This document shows positions 8,457-17,725 of a stretch of 38,441 nucleotides of DNA, in pieces. How positions within the stretch are numbered: the stretch's first letter is position 1; every line of letters starts with the position of its first letter. The notes under the pieces were generated by a model that saw nothing but the letters and a program-made list of their open reading frames with translations, was not told the origin of the DNA and did not search any database. The DNA is from Sphingomonadales bacterium BRH_c3 (GTDB lineage Bacteria; Pseudomonadota; Alphaproteobacteria; Sphingomonadales; Sphingomonadaceae). The DNA lies in NCBI GenBank assembly GCA_001515985.1, contig LOET01000065.1:1-38441 (forward strand). Reading direction: 5' to 3'. The position numbers and the translations under genes were made by a program.

Positions 8457-9982
8457 GGATCGACCCGCCGCACGTCCAATATCTTGACCGGCTGCGCCAG
8501 CATTTGCCCCTTGAGGAAGCCTTCGCCCTCATTCGGGGCGATTGGCTGGGCATGGATCGCATGGACCACCTCCATCCCTTCCACCACATACCCGAACACA
8601 GCAAATCCGGGCCGCAGCGCAGGATCTTCGGCATCGGGCCGGGCGTCGAGCCCGCGCTGGTCGCGGATCATGATCGAGAAGTCACCCGTCGCCGTTCCGG
8701 GTTCGAAGCGCGCCATCGACAGCGCGCCATCGGTATGGCTCAGCCCGGTTACATTGGTCGGCTCGTGCGCAATGCCCGGCAGGATGCGATCGGGATGGTT
8801 CTGCGCGCCGCATTGCAGGAATCCCGCAGGCTGCTCGCCGCCCGCAACCCGCATCGCGCGGTAGCATTGCGTGCCGTCGAAGCGGTCTTCGTCGACATAG
8901 CGCAGGAAATTGGCCGCGGTGATCGGCGCGCGCTCAGTCTCGAGCGCGACGGTAAACTCGCCCATGGTGGTTTCGATCACGACATTGACTGTCTCGAACA
9001 CCGGATCGGGCACGCCGGGCGTGGCCGCCGCCCGCGCGCTGACTTCAAATTTCATGATCAATGTGCGCTGGTTGGCCGAGAAGTTGTTGTCCGAAGCAAG
9101 ATAGAGATAGGTGCGCTGGCCATCCTCGCGCACCGCCAGTCCTTCGAAATTGTCGATGGTGAGTGGCGGCGTCCAGGTTGCGAGTGTTTCGCGCTCGCCA
9201 TCTACGCCAATCGCGACAACTGAAGCAGCATTGCCCCATTCGCGCGAATAGCTGCGGAACAGGACATAGCACACGCCATTGCTGGCGCAGTCGGCATCGG
9301 TCGGCGCGCTGGATCGTTCGTCAAGTGGGGGCGGCGCGGCAATTTCGAGAGCGGCGATTTCGGAACCTGTCTGGCGCAGGCAATTGGGCGTTTCGGTGCC
9401 AGCCCATTCGCCGCATAGGAGCCAGCCGTCCGATGCGGCGGCCAGCGTTTCCAGTCCCTTGTTCGAATCTGCCCCGACAAGCAGATCCGCCGCCGCAATG
9501 TCGGCGGGTCGGGCTGGTCCATCCAGGCCGTCATAGCGCCAGATGCGGTGATCGCGTTCGAAGCTGATGAACCATTCGCCCGATGGACCACGCGCGATAG
9601 CTTCGGCATCGGCTGCGTCCTTGCGCCGCAGCTTCTTGCCGTCCGTATCGAGCAAAGCGCCAGTGGTGATCGAGCGGATGTCGATCAGCCGGTCGCCAAG
9701 CTCATCCAGCGTCATCACCAGCCAGCGCCCGTCATCCATCACGCCATAAAGCTGGCCGCCGTGCCATTCGAGGCCCGAAATGCCGCCGATTTCCGCCTCG
9801 CCCGGTTCAAGCTCAAGGCCGCCGCGATAGGAGAGTTCACCGAGGGTTTCATTGTCCGGCTTGCCGGGATCGAGTGCGACAGGCGCCGTGAAGGGCATGA
9901 TCTCGTCATTGGCAGCGGCGCTGACGGCAAGGGAGGCCAGAACCGCTGCGATCGCGGCAGCCAGAGCGGAGTTCCATGTCAT
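8453..9982 (-). CDS. Secreted fusion: phytase-like esterase domain + cyclophilin-type PPIase
   Basis: A single 509-residue frame with two domains. After a signal peptide (MTWNSALAAAIAAVLASLAV, cleavage near SAAAND), residues about 40-320 resemble the esterase-like activity of phytase (PF13449) propeller: EIGGISGLEW, LYGVMDDGRW, DAEAIARGPSGEWFISFERDHRIW, GLETLAAASDG, IDNFEGLAV. Residues about 335-509 are a cyclophilin-type peptidyl-prolyl isomerase (VIETTMGEFTVALETERAPITAANFL, GALSMAR, GFAVFGYVVEGMEVV). The periplasmic location is inferred from the signal. It is divergent from the blaI-like gene and convergent with the small membrane protein, overlapping it by four bases (TTAG). The start is ATG 9982; 13 upstream codons were discarded as lying before the signal peptide. 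Confidence 0.88.
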   Translation of the reverse strand: MTWNSALAAAIAAVLASLAVSAAANDEIMPFTAPVALDPGKPDNETLGELSYRGGLELEPGEAEIGGISGLEWHGGQLYGVMDDGRWLVMTLDELGDRLIDIRSITTGALLDTDGKKLRRKDAADAEAIARGPSGEWFISFERDHRIWRYDGLDGPARPADIAAADLLVGADSNKGLETLAAASDGWLLCGEWAGTETPNCLRQTGSEIAALEIAAPPPLDERSSAPTDADCASNGVCYVLFRSYSREWGNAASVVAIGVDGERETLATWTPPLTIDNFEGLAVREDGQRTYLYLASDNNFSANQRTLIMKFEVSARAAATPGVPDPVFETVNVVIETTMGEFTVALETERAPITAANFLRYVDEDRFDGTQCYRAMRVAGGEQPAGFLQCGAQNHPDRILPGIAHEPTNVTGLSHTDGALSMARFEPGTATGDFSIMIRDQRGLDARPDAEDPALRPGFAVFGYVVEGMEVVHAIHAQPIAPNEGEGFLKGQMLAQPVKILDVRRVDP

Positions 9983-10051
9983 TCGTCCATCGTGATATGT
10001 CACCGGTCGAGAAGCAAGCACCTTGAACGCAAGTTTATGCAGACACGATGT

Positions 10052-10084
10052 TTACAGACGTAGTCACAACGACTACATGCGTAA
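10052..10084. promoter_or_regulatory. 33-base interrupted palindrome, putative BlaI-type operator
   Basis: GTAGTC (10060-10065) and GACTAC (10071-10076) are perfect inverted copies separated by ACAAC. Pairing continues at 10058/10078, and TTAC (10052-10055) mirrors GTAA (10081-10084) about the same centre, 10068. It sits 36 bases before the blaI-like TTG start and 70 bases before the divergent fusion gene. BlaI/MecI family repressors are known to bind dyads with TACA/TGTA- or GACTAC-like half sites upstream of their own genes; occupancy here is inferred. Confidence 0.6.
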
Positions 10085-10119
10085 TCGTAACGTGAGCGAA
10101 GCGTGCCAGGAGGATTGCA

Positions 10120-10509
10120 TTGGCGAATAGCGAAGACCGCAAGCCTGACAGGATCAGCGAAGCCGAACTTGCGGTAATGGAAGCGCTGTGGGCGAAAAGC
10201 CCGCTCACCGCAGCGGAAGTTTGCGACGAGGTTTGCACTGCGCGCGGTTGGAGCCAGGCCACGGTCAAGACCTTGCTCGGGCGGCTGGTGCAGAAACAGG
10301 CGCTTTCCGCCGCGCCTGACGGCCGCCGTTTTCTGTATTCTCCGCTCATCGCCCGCGCCGATTACATTGGCGGCGAGAGCAAACGGCTGGTCGACCGGCT
10401 GTTTGGCGGAAAGGCTGCCTCGCTGGTGGCTCATCTGGCCGAACAGGAAGCGCTCACCGAAAATGACCTGAATGAGATCGAAGCCCTGCTGAAGGAGCTC
10501 AAGCAATGA
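10120..10509 (+). CDS. BlaI/MecI/CopY family transcriptional repressor
   Basis: Winged-helix regulator of 129 residues. ISEAELAVMEALWAKSPLTAAEV and WSQATVKTLLGRLVQKQALS match the BlaI/MecI DNA-binding half. The C-terminal helix (LTENDLNEIEALLKELK) matches the dimerisation end, normally cut by the partner protease. The start is TTG at 10120, supported by a perfect AGGAGG at 10108-10113 with six-base spacing; no in-frame ATG would leave the domain complete. Its stop overlaps the M56 protease start by four bases (ATGA). The effector is unknown. Confidence 0.93.
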   Translation: MANSEDRKPDRISEAELAVMEALWAKSPLTAAEVCDEVCTARGWSQATVKTLLGRLVQKQALSAAPDGRRFLYSPLIARADYIGGESKRLVDRLFGGKAASLVAHLAEQEALTENDLNEIEALLKELKQ

Positions 10510-12047
10510 TGGATTGGCTGCTTGATACCCTTGTCTGGACTGCTGCGCTGATTGCGCTGGTCCTGCTCATCCGCCGCCCGGTGGCACGCTGGTTCGGGCC
10601 GCAGTTCGCATATGCGCTGTGGGCACTGCCGCTGCTGAGGCTGTTAATGCCCCCGTTGACCTTGCCCGCCTGGCTGGCCCCGGTTGAGCCCGCGACAACC
10701 TCAGTGCCTGCGAGCGATTCAACCGGATTTATGCTGGTCGAGTTCGCGCCTGCGCCATTCGTAGAGCCTGCCGCTCCGCAACTGCTGCCTTATTCGCTTC
10801 AGGAAATCGCGCTGGCGGCCTGGCTGACCGGGGCCGCGATATTCCTGTACCTGCGCTTCCGCTCCTATCACCGGATGCGGCAGGATCTGCTGGCCGAAGC
10901 ACGCGAGGTTGGCCGCGCGGGCAAGGTGCGCCTGGTCGAAACCCCTTTGACCGGTGCGCCCCTTGCCTTTGGCGTGATCGACAAGGTGGTGGCGATGCCC
11001 AGAGGTTTCCTTGCCGATTGGGACCGTGAAGCGCGCGATCTGGCGCTGGCACATGAGCTGGCCCATCACCAGGGGCAGGATCTGCTGATCAATATGGCTG
11101 CGCAGCCGCTGTTCGCGCTGCACTGGTTCAATCCGCTCGGCCATCTGGGTTGGCTGGCCATGCGGCGCGATCAGGAGGCGGCTTGCGACGCCCGTGTTCT
11201 CGCAGCTCGCGGTCCCGCCGAACGCGCCGCCTATGCCAAGGTTATCGCGAGTTTCGCCGCCGGCCCCAATGTGGCGCTGGCCGCCCCCATGGCCTGCCCG
11301 GTGCTGGGCGATAAATCGATCATACAACGACTAAGGAGCATAAAAATGAACAACCACTCCAATAGCCAGCGCTGGCTTGGTCGCGGCGTGCTGGCTGCGG
11401 CGCTGCTTGCGATGCCGCTTTCGGCCACCATCAGCTATGCCGAACCTGCCCCTGCGCCCGAAGTCGCGCCAATTCCCCCGCTTCCACCTGTACCGCCGGT
11501 ACCGCCTGTGCCACCGGCACCCATGGCGGTGCAGGCAGCAGCGGAGGCGCCAATCGCTCCGGATGGTCAGACAGCTGTGATTGAACGCGTGATTTCCGAG
11601 GACGTGGAAAAGGGCGCGGACGGGAAGGACGTGAAGAAAGTCCGCAAGATCCGCATGATCAGGAATGGCGAGAACATCTCCGAAGAGGAGATGCGCGAAA
11701 TCATGATCGAGGTTCGCGAAGAGCTGGCCGAGGCCGACCGCGAGTTGGCCGAAGCGATGAAGCAGCACCGCCTCGCCATGGTCACGATGCGCGATGCCGA
11801 AGGCAAGATGCCGCATGTGATCGTGTCGTGCGACAAGGACAATGCTCAGGAATGGGTCAGCAAGGAGGGCGAGGGCACCAAGGTGGTGAGGATCTGCACT
11901 GCCGATATCATGGCTAGCGCGATCAGCGGACTTGAATCGGCGCGGGCATCAGTCGCCAAAGACAAGAATATCCCTGATGATGTGCGCGAGGAAGTGCTGC
12001 GCGAGCTAGATCAGCAGATCAAGCGCTGGAACGAAAAGAACAGCTGA
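10506..12047 (+). CDS. M56 family membrane metallopeptidase (BlaR1-like, no PBP sensor)
   Basis: Membrane protease of 513 residues, partner of the BlaI-type repressor. Helices lie near residues 5-22, 34-49 and 99-116. The gluzincin motif is H183-E-L-A-H187, with a likely third ligand E224 (DQEAACDA). A further membrane helix (about 292-309) leads into a proline-rich linker (PPLPPVPPVPPVPP) and a roughly 170-residue acidic, helix-rich tail (EEEMREIMIEVREELAEADRE...). True BlaR1/MecR1 end in a penicillin-binding transpeptidase domain with SxxK; none is present here, so the signal is probably not a covalently bound beta-lactam. The family cleaves its repressor to derepress the operon (established for BlaR1/MecR1, inferred here). 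Confidence 0.88.
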   Translation: MMDWLLDTLVWTAALIALVLLIRRPVARWFGPQFAYALWALPLLRLLMPPLTLPAWLAPVEPATTSVPASDSTGFMLVEFAPAPFVEPAAPQLLPYSLQEIALAAWLTGAAIFLYLRFRSYHRMRQDLLAEAREVGRAGKVRLVETPLTGAPLAFGVIDKVVAMPRGFLADWDREARDLALAHELAHHQGQDLLINMAAQPLFALHWFNPLGHLGWLAMRRDQEAACDARVLAARGPAERAAYAKVIASFAAGPNVALAAPMACPVLGDKSIIQRLRSIKMNNHSNSQRWLGRGVLAAALLAMPLSATISYAEPAPAPEVAPIPPLPPVPPVPPVPPAPMAVQAAAEAPIAPDGQTAVIERVISEDVEKGADGKDVKKVRKIRMIRNGENISEEEMREIMIEVREELAEADRELAEAMKQHRLAMVTMRDAEGKMPHVIVSCDKDNAQEWVSKEGEGTKVVRICTADIMASAISGLESARASVAKDKNIPDDVREEVLRELDQQIKRWNEKNS

Positions 12048-12078
12048 CCTGCTGCAAAGGATCGGCCTAAAAGACAGC

Positions 12079-12111
12079 GCCGGGGCGGTCACTGTGATCG
12101 CCCCGGCTTTT
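12079..12111 (+). terminator. Rho-independent terminator after the M56 gene
   Basis: GCCGGGGCG (12079-12087) pairs with CGCCCCGGC (12099-12107) and is followed by TTTT. It lies 31 bases after the M56 stop and just before the convergent YpfJ-type gene. Confidence 0.85.
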
Positions 12112-12118
12112 CATTGCC

Positions 12119-12982
12119 CTATGCGAAATAGCGATCGCACACGGCATCGTCGGCGCTTTCCAGCCCCGCATTGAGCGCTGCCATACGCTGTGCGCTGCTG
12201 CCGTGCGTAAAGCCTTCAGGGTTGATCCGCTGGCCGGCGCTACGCTGAAGCGTGTCGTCGCCAATCGCGCTTGCCGCGCGCATACCCTCCTGCAAGTCAC
12301 CCGGCTCGATCAGCGAACGGTTTTTGCCCGCCCAAACGCCTGCATAACAATCCGCCTGCAGCTCCATCCGCACCTGTAGCTCGTTTGCGGAGGCGGGGTT
12401 CTGCTGCTGAGCGCTGCGAACCTGCTCTGCCAGTCCGGTGAGGTTCTGGATGTGGTGCCCGTATTCATGCGCAATCACATAGAGCCGGGCGAAATCGCCG
12501 GCCTCGCCGGTCATCTGCGCGAGTTGATCGTAAAATCCGGTGTCGATATAGATACCCATATCCGCCGGGCAGTAGAACGGGCCTGCTGCGGATGTGGCAC
12601 TGCCGCAACCCTGAGTGCTGACCTGGCCCCCGCGAAACAGATCGAGCACCGGTTGTTCGAACCGCATACCCACGCGGGCGAATTCCGGTTGCCAGGTTTC
12701 GTTGAGTGATTGCAGCGCGTTGCATGCTTCCACGGCATAGGGCCCCTGGTTGCAGACCTGTTCTTCGCTGAGGTTGTCCTGTTGCGCTTGCCCGGATGCG
12801 GTTTGCTGGCTGCCCTCAATCGCGGTGATCGTCTGCATCGGGTCGGCACCGAAAACGAAATAGGCGATCGCGGCCAATACCAGAGTACCGATACCAATGC
12901 CGCCGGGCCCGCCAGGAATACGCGATTTGCCATCGCTTGAGCGGACCTTGATCTTGCTGGTGTCGAACCTGCGCAGTTTCAT
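12119..12982 (-). CDS. ypfJ: Neutral zinc metallopeptidase, YpfJ family
   Basis: Protein of about 287 residues of the YpfJ (KPN_02809, PF04228) neutral zinc metallopeptidase family. A short basic N-terminus is followed by a Gly/Pro-rich segment and one membrane helix (IGTLVLAAIAYFVFGA), so the catalytic domain is probably periplasmic. The zinc motif is HEYGHH in VIAHEYGHHIQNLTGL, with a downstream ligand region ELQADCYAGVWA. FYCPADMGIYIDTGFYDQL is a typical conserved stretch. AGGAGG is nine bases before ATG 12982; nine upstream codons are not needed. The substrate is unknown. Confidence 0.93.
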   Translation of the reverse strand: MKLRRFDTSKIKVRSSDGKSRIPGGPGGIGIGTLVLAAIAYFVFGADPMQTITAIEGSQQTASGQAQQDNLSEEQVCNQGPYAVEACNALQSLNETWQPEFARVGMRFEQPVLDLFRGGQVSTQGCGSATSAAGPFYCPADMGIYIDTGFYDQLAQMTGEAGDFARLYVIAHEYGHHIQNLTGLAEQVRSAQQQNPASANELQVRMELQADCYAGVWAGKNRSLIEPGDLQEGMRAASAIGDDTLQRSAGQRINPEGFTHGSSAQRMAALNAGLESADDAVCDRYFA

Positions 12983-13055
12983 CGAATCATGCCTCCTCGC
13001 CGCCATCATTGCTGGCCAACCAGGCTATAAATACACCCAGCTCGGATGCGGGCTT

Positions 13056-13658
13056 TCAATTGCCGGGATCAGTCTCCTGTTCGTCGCCGTCTTCCTGCGC
13101 TGCTGCGAGCGCGGCATTTGCCGCGCGCGTTTGCGGATCGACCGGACGGGCGGGATAGGGGCAATCCATGGTTTCACCCATGCCTTTCAGATAACCGCGC
13201 CGCACCGCCCCAGCCATAACCGCTTCCTCAAACTCGCGCTGGTTCTTGGCTGCACCGCTCAGTTCGCGCACAATGCCGCGGAAGGGCATGAGCGAGCCGA
13301 CCGCGCTTTTCGCCAGTCGGCCGGCGCTGACCCGGCGCTGCTCGCCGGAATATTCATCGAAATCGAGGCCCAGAACGCTGTCGAGTTCTGCGATTTGGGC
13401 GGCAATCTGGCTGCAGGATTCGATTGCGTCGCGACTATAGGCATCGGCCACCGCGCGTTGCAGTACCTCGGGAATATCCTCGGTTGACAGGTTCAGGTCA
13501 TCGGCGGGCGTCGACGCTATATTGCCGACGTCGGGATCGCGTTTGCCCACCGGCCTTTCATTTTGTGACCCAGCACCGCCCACACAGGCAGCAATGGGCA
13601 GGGCGCATGCAAAGGCAAGTGCCAGGCGTGCGGGCATTGCAACTTGTCTGATCGGCAT
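13056..13658 (-). CDS. Putative lipoprotein, unknown function
   Basis: A 200-residue protein not assigned to a family. An N-terminal lipoprotein signal ends in a lipobox (ALPIAAC, Cys at residue 25), followed by a flexible Gly/Pro/Asp-rich spacer. The middle holds ILQ/VLQRAVADAYS, SCSQIAAQIAELDSVLG and a short segment GSLMPFRGIVRELSGAAKN that could touch the membrane. The C-terminus is Ala/Glu-rich (NAALAAAQEDGDEQE). GGAG eight bases upstream supports ATG 13658. It is upstream of, and in the same direction as, the YpfJ-type gene, with 73 bases between. Confidence 0.75.
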   Translation of the reverse strand: MPIRQVAMPARLALAFACALPIAACVGGAGSQNERPVGKRDPDVGNIASTPADDLNLSTEDIPEVLQRAVADAYSRDAIESCSQIAAQIAELDSVLGLDFDEYSGEQRRVSAGRLAKSAVGSLMPFRGIVRELSGAAKNQREFEEAVMAGAVRRGYLKGMGETMDCPYPARPVDPQTRAANAALAAAQEDGDEQETDPGN

Positions 13659-13815
13659 AGCTCAGTCTCCACCAACAGTCGAACCGGGTAGGGCGCAACA
13701 CGTTACAGCTTCCGGGTTCGCATCCGCAACCCCAGCGCGCAATCGCTTTGCGCTGGACAGTGATGCGTGAAGGCGAATACTGCGCCTGCCACGAATCCAG
13801 CCACAGGGTAATCAG

Positions 13816-14571
13816 ATGTTTCTTGAAGGCAAACGCGCGCTCATCACCGGCTCCACTTCAGGTATCGGGCTCGCTATTGCGCGGGCTCTGAAGGCCGAAG
13901 GTGCTGAAATCATCCTCAACGGCTTCGGTGATGAAGCCATGATCGCGGCACTGTGCGAAGAGCTGGGTGCCACGCATTCCGCCGCAAACCTGCTCGATGT
14001 GGGCGAGATCGAGGCGATGATGGCGGATGCCGGTGCGATCGATATTCTCGTCAATAATGCCGGGATGCAGCATGTTGCCCCCGTGGATGAATTTCCCGTC
14101 GACAAGTGGAATGCGATCATCGGGCTCAATCTCACCGCCGCGTTTCACACCACAAGGCTGGCCGTGCCGGGCATGAAGCAGAAGGGCTGGGGCCGCATCA
14201 TCAACACCGCCTCGGCGCATTCCAAGACAGCTTCGCCATTCAAGAGCGCCTATAACGCCTCGAAGCACGGGATCGACGGTTTCACCAAGACTATTGCGCT
14301 GGAGCTGGCGCAGACGGGGGTTACCGCCAATTGCATCAGCCCCGGCTATGTCTGGACGCCGCTGATTGAAGGGCAGATCCCTGACACGATGAAGGCGCGC
14401 GGACTCACCCGCGATCAGGTTATCAACGATGTGTTGCTCGCAAAGCAGCCGACCAAGAAATTCGTCCAGCCCGATGAAGTGGGCGCGCTTGCCGTGTTCC
14501 TCTGCCGCGAAGAAGCAGGTAATGTCACCGGTGCAAACTGGAGCATCGACGGGGGCTGGACGGCTGAATGA
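13816..14571 (+). CDS. bdhA: 3-hydroxybutyrate dehydrogenase
   Basis: NAD-dependent SDR (251 residues) interconverting (R)-3-hydroxybutyrate and acetoacetate in polyhydroxybutyrate/ketone-body use. The cofactor motif TGSTSGIG is at 11-18. The family-specific stretch NNAGMQHVAPVDEFP follows, then catalytic S133, Y146 and K150 (TASAHSK...SAYNASKHG) and the substrate-loop sequence SPGYVWTPLIEGQIPD, which together separate it from generic SDRs. The preceding 157 bases contain a 7-base stem (CCAGCGC/GCGCTGG, 13732-13756) of unknown role. The last codons overlap the M28 peptidase start by four bases (ATGA). Confidence 0.93.
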   Translation: MFLEGKRALITGSTSGIGLAIARALKAEGAEIILNGFGDEAMIAALCEELGATHSAANLLDVGEIEAMMADAGAIDILVNNAGMQHVAPVDEFPVDKWNAIIGLNLTAAFHTTRLAVPGMKQKGWGRIINTASAHSKTASPFKSAYNASKHGIDGFTKTIALELAQTGVTANCISPGYVWTPLIEGQIPDTMKARGLTRDQVINDVLLAKQPTKKFVQPDEVGALAVFLCREEAGNVTGANWSIDGGWTAE

Positions 14572-16061
14572 ACGGGCAGGGGGCAGTGGGGGTAGCAAGG
14601 CGGCTTTGCGCGCTTGCGCTTGTGCTGGTTCTATCGGCATGCGCCAGTTCGGCCGGCATCCGCGTTAAGCAGTCGGAATTTGTCGCGCTTGAAAACGCCA
14701 TGGAGCGTCATGTCGATGTGCTGGCGAGCGTGGAGTTTGCCGGCCGCAGGCCGGGAACGCCCGGCGAAACCAGGACGCTGGCATATTTGCGTGGCGAGAT
14801 GGAGCGCGCGGGCTATGTTTCCGGCACCAATGATCCGGCCAATCCCTGGAATGCGCCGGTCCGCCTTGTCAGTGTAACCGGCGGTGAAAGCCGGATCGAA
14901 ATCGTCAATGGCAAGCGCCGCATCACGCTCGATCCGGCAAGTGCAACCGGCTTTACCGATCGCCGCCGTGGCCTGGTCGAAGGCGGCGAAATGGTGTTTG
15001 TCGGCCATGAGTCAGAGAATGTCGCGCCTGATTTGGTGCGCGGGCGGGTGGTGGTGATGCTCAGCGAGCCGGGCGTTAGCCCGTCGCGCCGCGCGCAATT
15101 GCTCGAAGCTGGCCCCGCTGCAGTGATCACTGTGGTTGAGGGGGCTGAGACAGTCGAGCAAATGCGCCAGCTTCGCGCCCGCGAGCGGCTCGTCCTGGCC
15201 AGCGAAGGCGCTGACGACCTGCTGGTTTTTGTCACTGACGATGCGATGGGCGATGCGCTGGGCGGGTCGGTGTGGCAGAAGCTGCGTGATGCCGCGACCG
15301 AAGGGCATGCTGCAGGCGGCTTTGCCCCGAAGCTGCTCGACGCCCGGATCAATATCGACACGCGCTCGACCCGGCGCGAGGTCATGTCGCACAATTTCAT
15401 CGCTCGCCTGCCTGGTACTGACCCCAACGCAGGTGCGATCCTGCTGCTCGCGCATTGGGACCATTTTGGCGAATGCGGCCCGCCCGATGCCGAAGACCGG
15501 CTGTGCAATGGGGCAGTCGACAATGCCAGCGGGATTGCGCTGATGATCGAGCTGGCGCAGCGGCTGGCGAAGGGCAAGCCGTTGGCGCGCGATATCTATG
15601 TGCTGGGCACGACGGCGGAGGAATGGGGATTGCTTGGCGCGCGCGCTTTCGCCGAAGAGCCGCCAGTTCCGCTTGAGAGCTTCGTCGCCGCATTCAATTT
15701 CGACACGGTGGCGATCGCGCCGCGCGGCAGCGCGGTGGGCTATATCGGCGAGGGCATGACTCCGCTTGACCCGCTGGTGTTCGAAGCGGTCAAGAAAGCC
15801 AGGCGTGAACTGGCCCCGCGCGAACTGACCGAACCCTTCCTCCAGCGGCAGGATGGCTGGGCGCTTTTGCAACGCGATGTTCCAACGGTGCTGCTGTCCA
15901 ACGCGTTTGGTGATGAAGAGAAGATGATGGCCTTCCTGGCGACCAAATATCACCAGGCAACGGATGAGCCAGGCGCGCTCGAATTGGGCGGCGCGGTGGA
16001 TGATCTGCTGCTGCACGAATATCTGATCCGCCGCATCGCGGACCCGGCCAAATATCCCTGA
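14568..16061 (+). CDS. M28 family metallopeptidase lipoprotein
   Basis: Exported zinc exopeptidase (497 residues) of peptidase family M28. The lipoprotein signal ends LVLSAC (Cys 25). An inserted PA-like region lies between about residues 130 and 260. All five metal or catalytic positions are visible: H and D in LAHWDHFG and GAVDNASG, the EE pair in TTAEEWGLLGA, D in NFDTV, and the C-terminal H in KYHQATDEP. It probably trims N-terminal residues from peptides at the cell surface or periplasm. It is translationally coupled to bdhA by an ATGA overlap, although no metabolic link is obvious. Confidence 0.9.
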   Translation: MNGQGAVGVARRLCALALVLVLSACASSAGIRVKQSEFVALENAMERHVDVLASVEFAGRRPGTPGETRTLAYLRGEMERAGYVSGTNDPANPWNAPVRLVSVTGGESRIEIVNGKRRITLDPASATGFTDRRRGLVEGGEMVFVGHESENVAPDLVRGRVVVMLSEPGVSPSRRAQLLEAGPAAVITVVEGAETVEQMRQLRARERLVLASEGADDLLVFVTDDAMGDALGGSVWQKLRDAATEGHAAGGFAPKLLDARINIDTRSTRREVMSHNFIARLPGTDPNAGAILLLAHWDHFGECGPPDAEDRLCNGAVDNASGIALMIELAQRLAKGKPLARDIYVLGTTAEEWGLLGARAFAEEPPVPLESFVAAFNFDTVAIAPRGSAVGYIGEGMTPLDPLVFEAVKKARRELAPRELTEPFLQRQDGWALLQRDVPTVLLSNAFGDEEKMMAFLATKYHQATDEPGALELGGAVDDLLLHEYLIRRIADPAKYP

Positions 16062-16078
16062 GTGGCAAAGCCGTATAA

Positions 16079-17620
<1,542 letters not shown>

Positions 17621-17638
17621 GGCCTTGAGGGACCGTGC

Positions 17639-17710
17639 GTTCCTGCGGAAGCAGGAACCCGTTGCGACACATGGGTGCTTGTGTGCGCTGGACTCCGGCT
17701 TTCGCCGGAG
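17639..17710. repeat. REP-like double hairpin element between guaB and rsmB-type gene
   Basis: First stem TTCCTGC/GCAGGAA (17640-17657, loop GGAA); second stem CTCCGGC/GCCGGAG (17693-17710, loop TTTC). The layout, the TGGA lead into the second stem and its TTTC loop match the element at 34296-34372 upstream of dnaE. It ends 15 bases before the GTG of the next gene. Confidence 0.75.
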
Positions 17711-17725
17711 ATCGCGGGATTTACA

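Noticed and set aside
11479-11523. Repeated CCG/CCT-rich stretch as a DNA repeat
   Set aside because: It encodes the PPVPP linker of the M56 protein; the repetition is at the protein level and codons vary.
13732-13756. CCAGCGC/GCGCTGG hairpin upstream of bdhA as a terminator or riboswitch
   Set aside because: No T-run, short stem and no conserved riboswitch core; too little to call a regulatory element.
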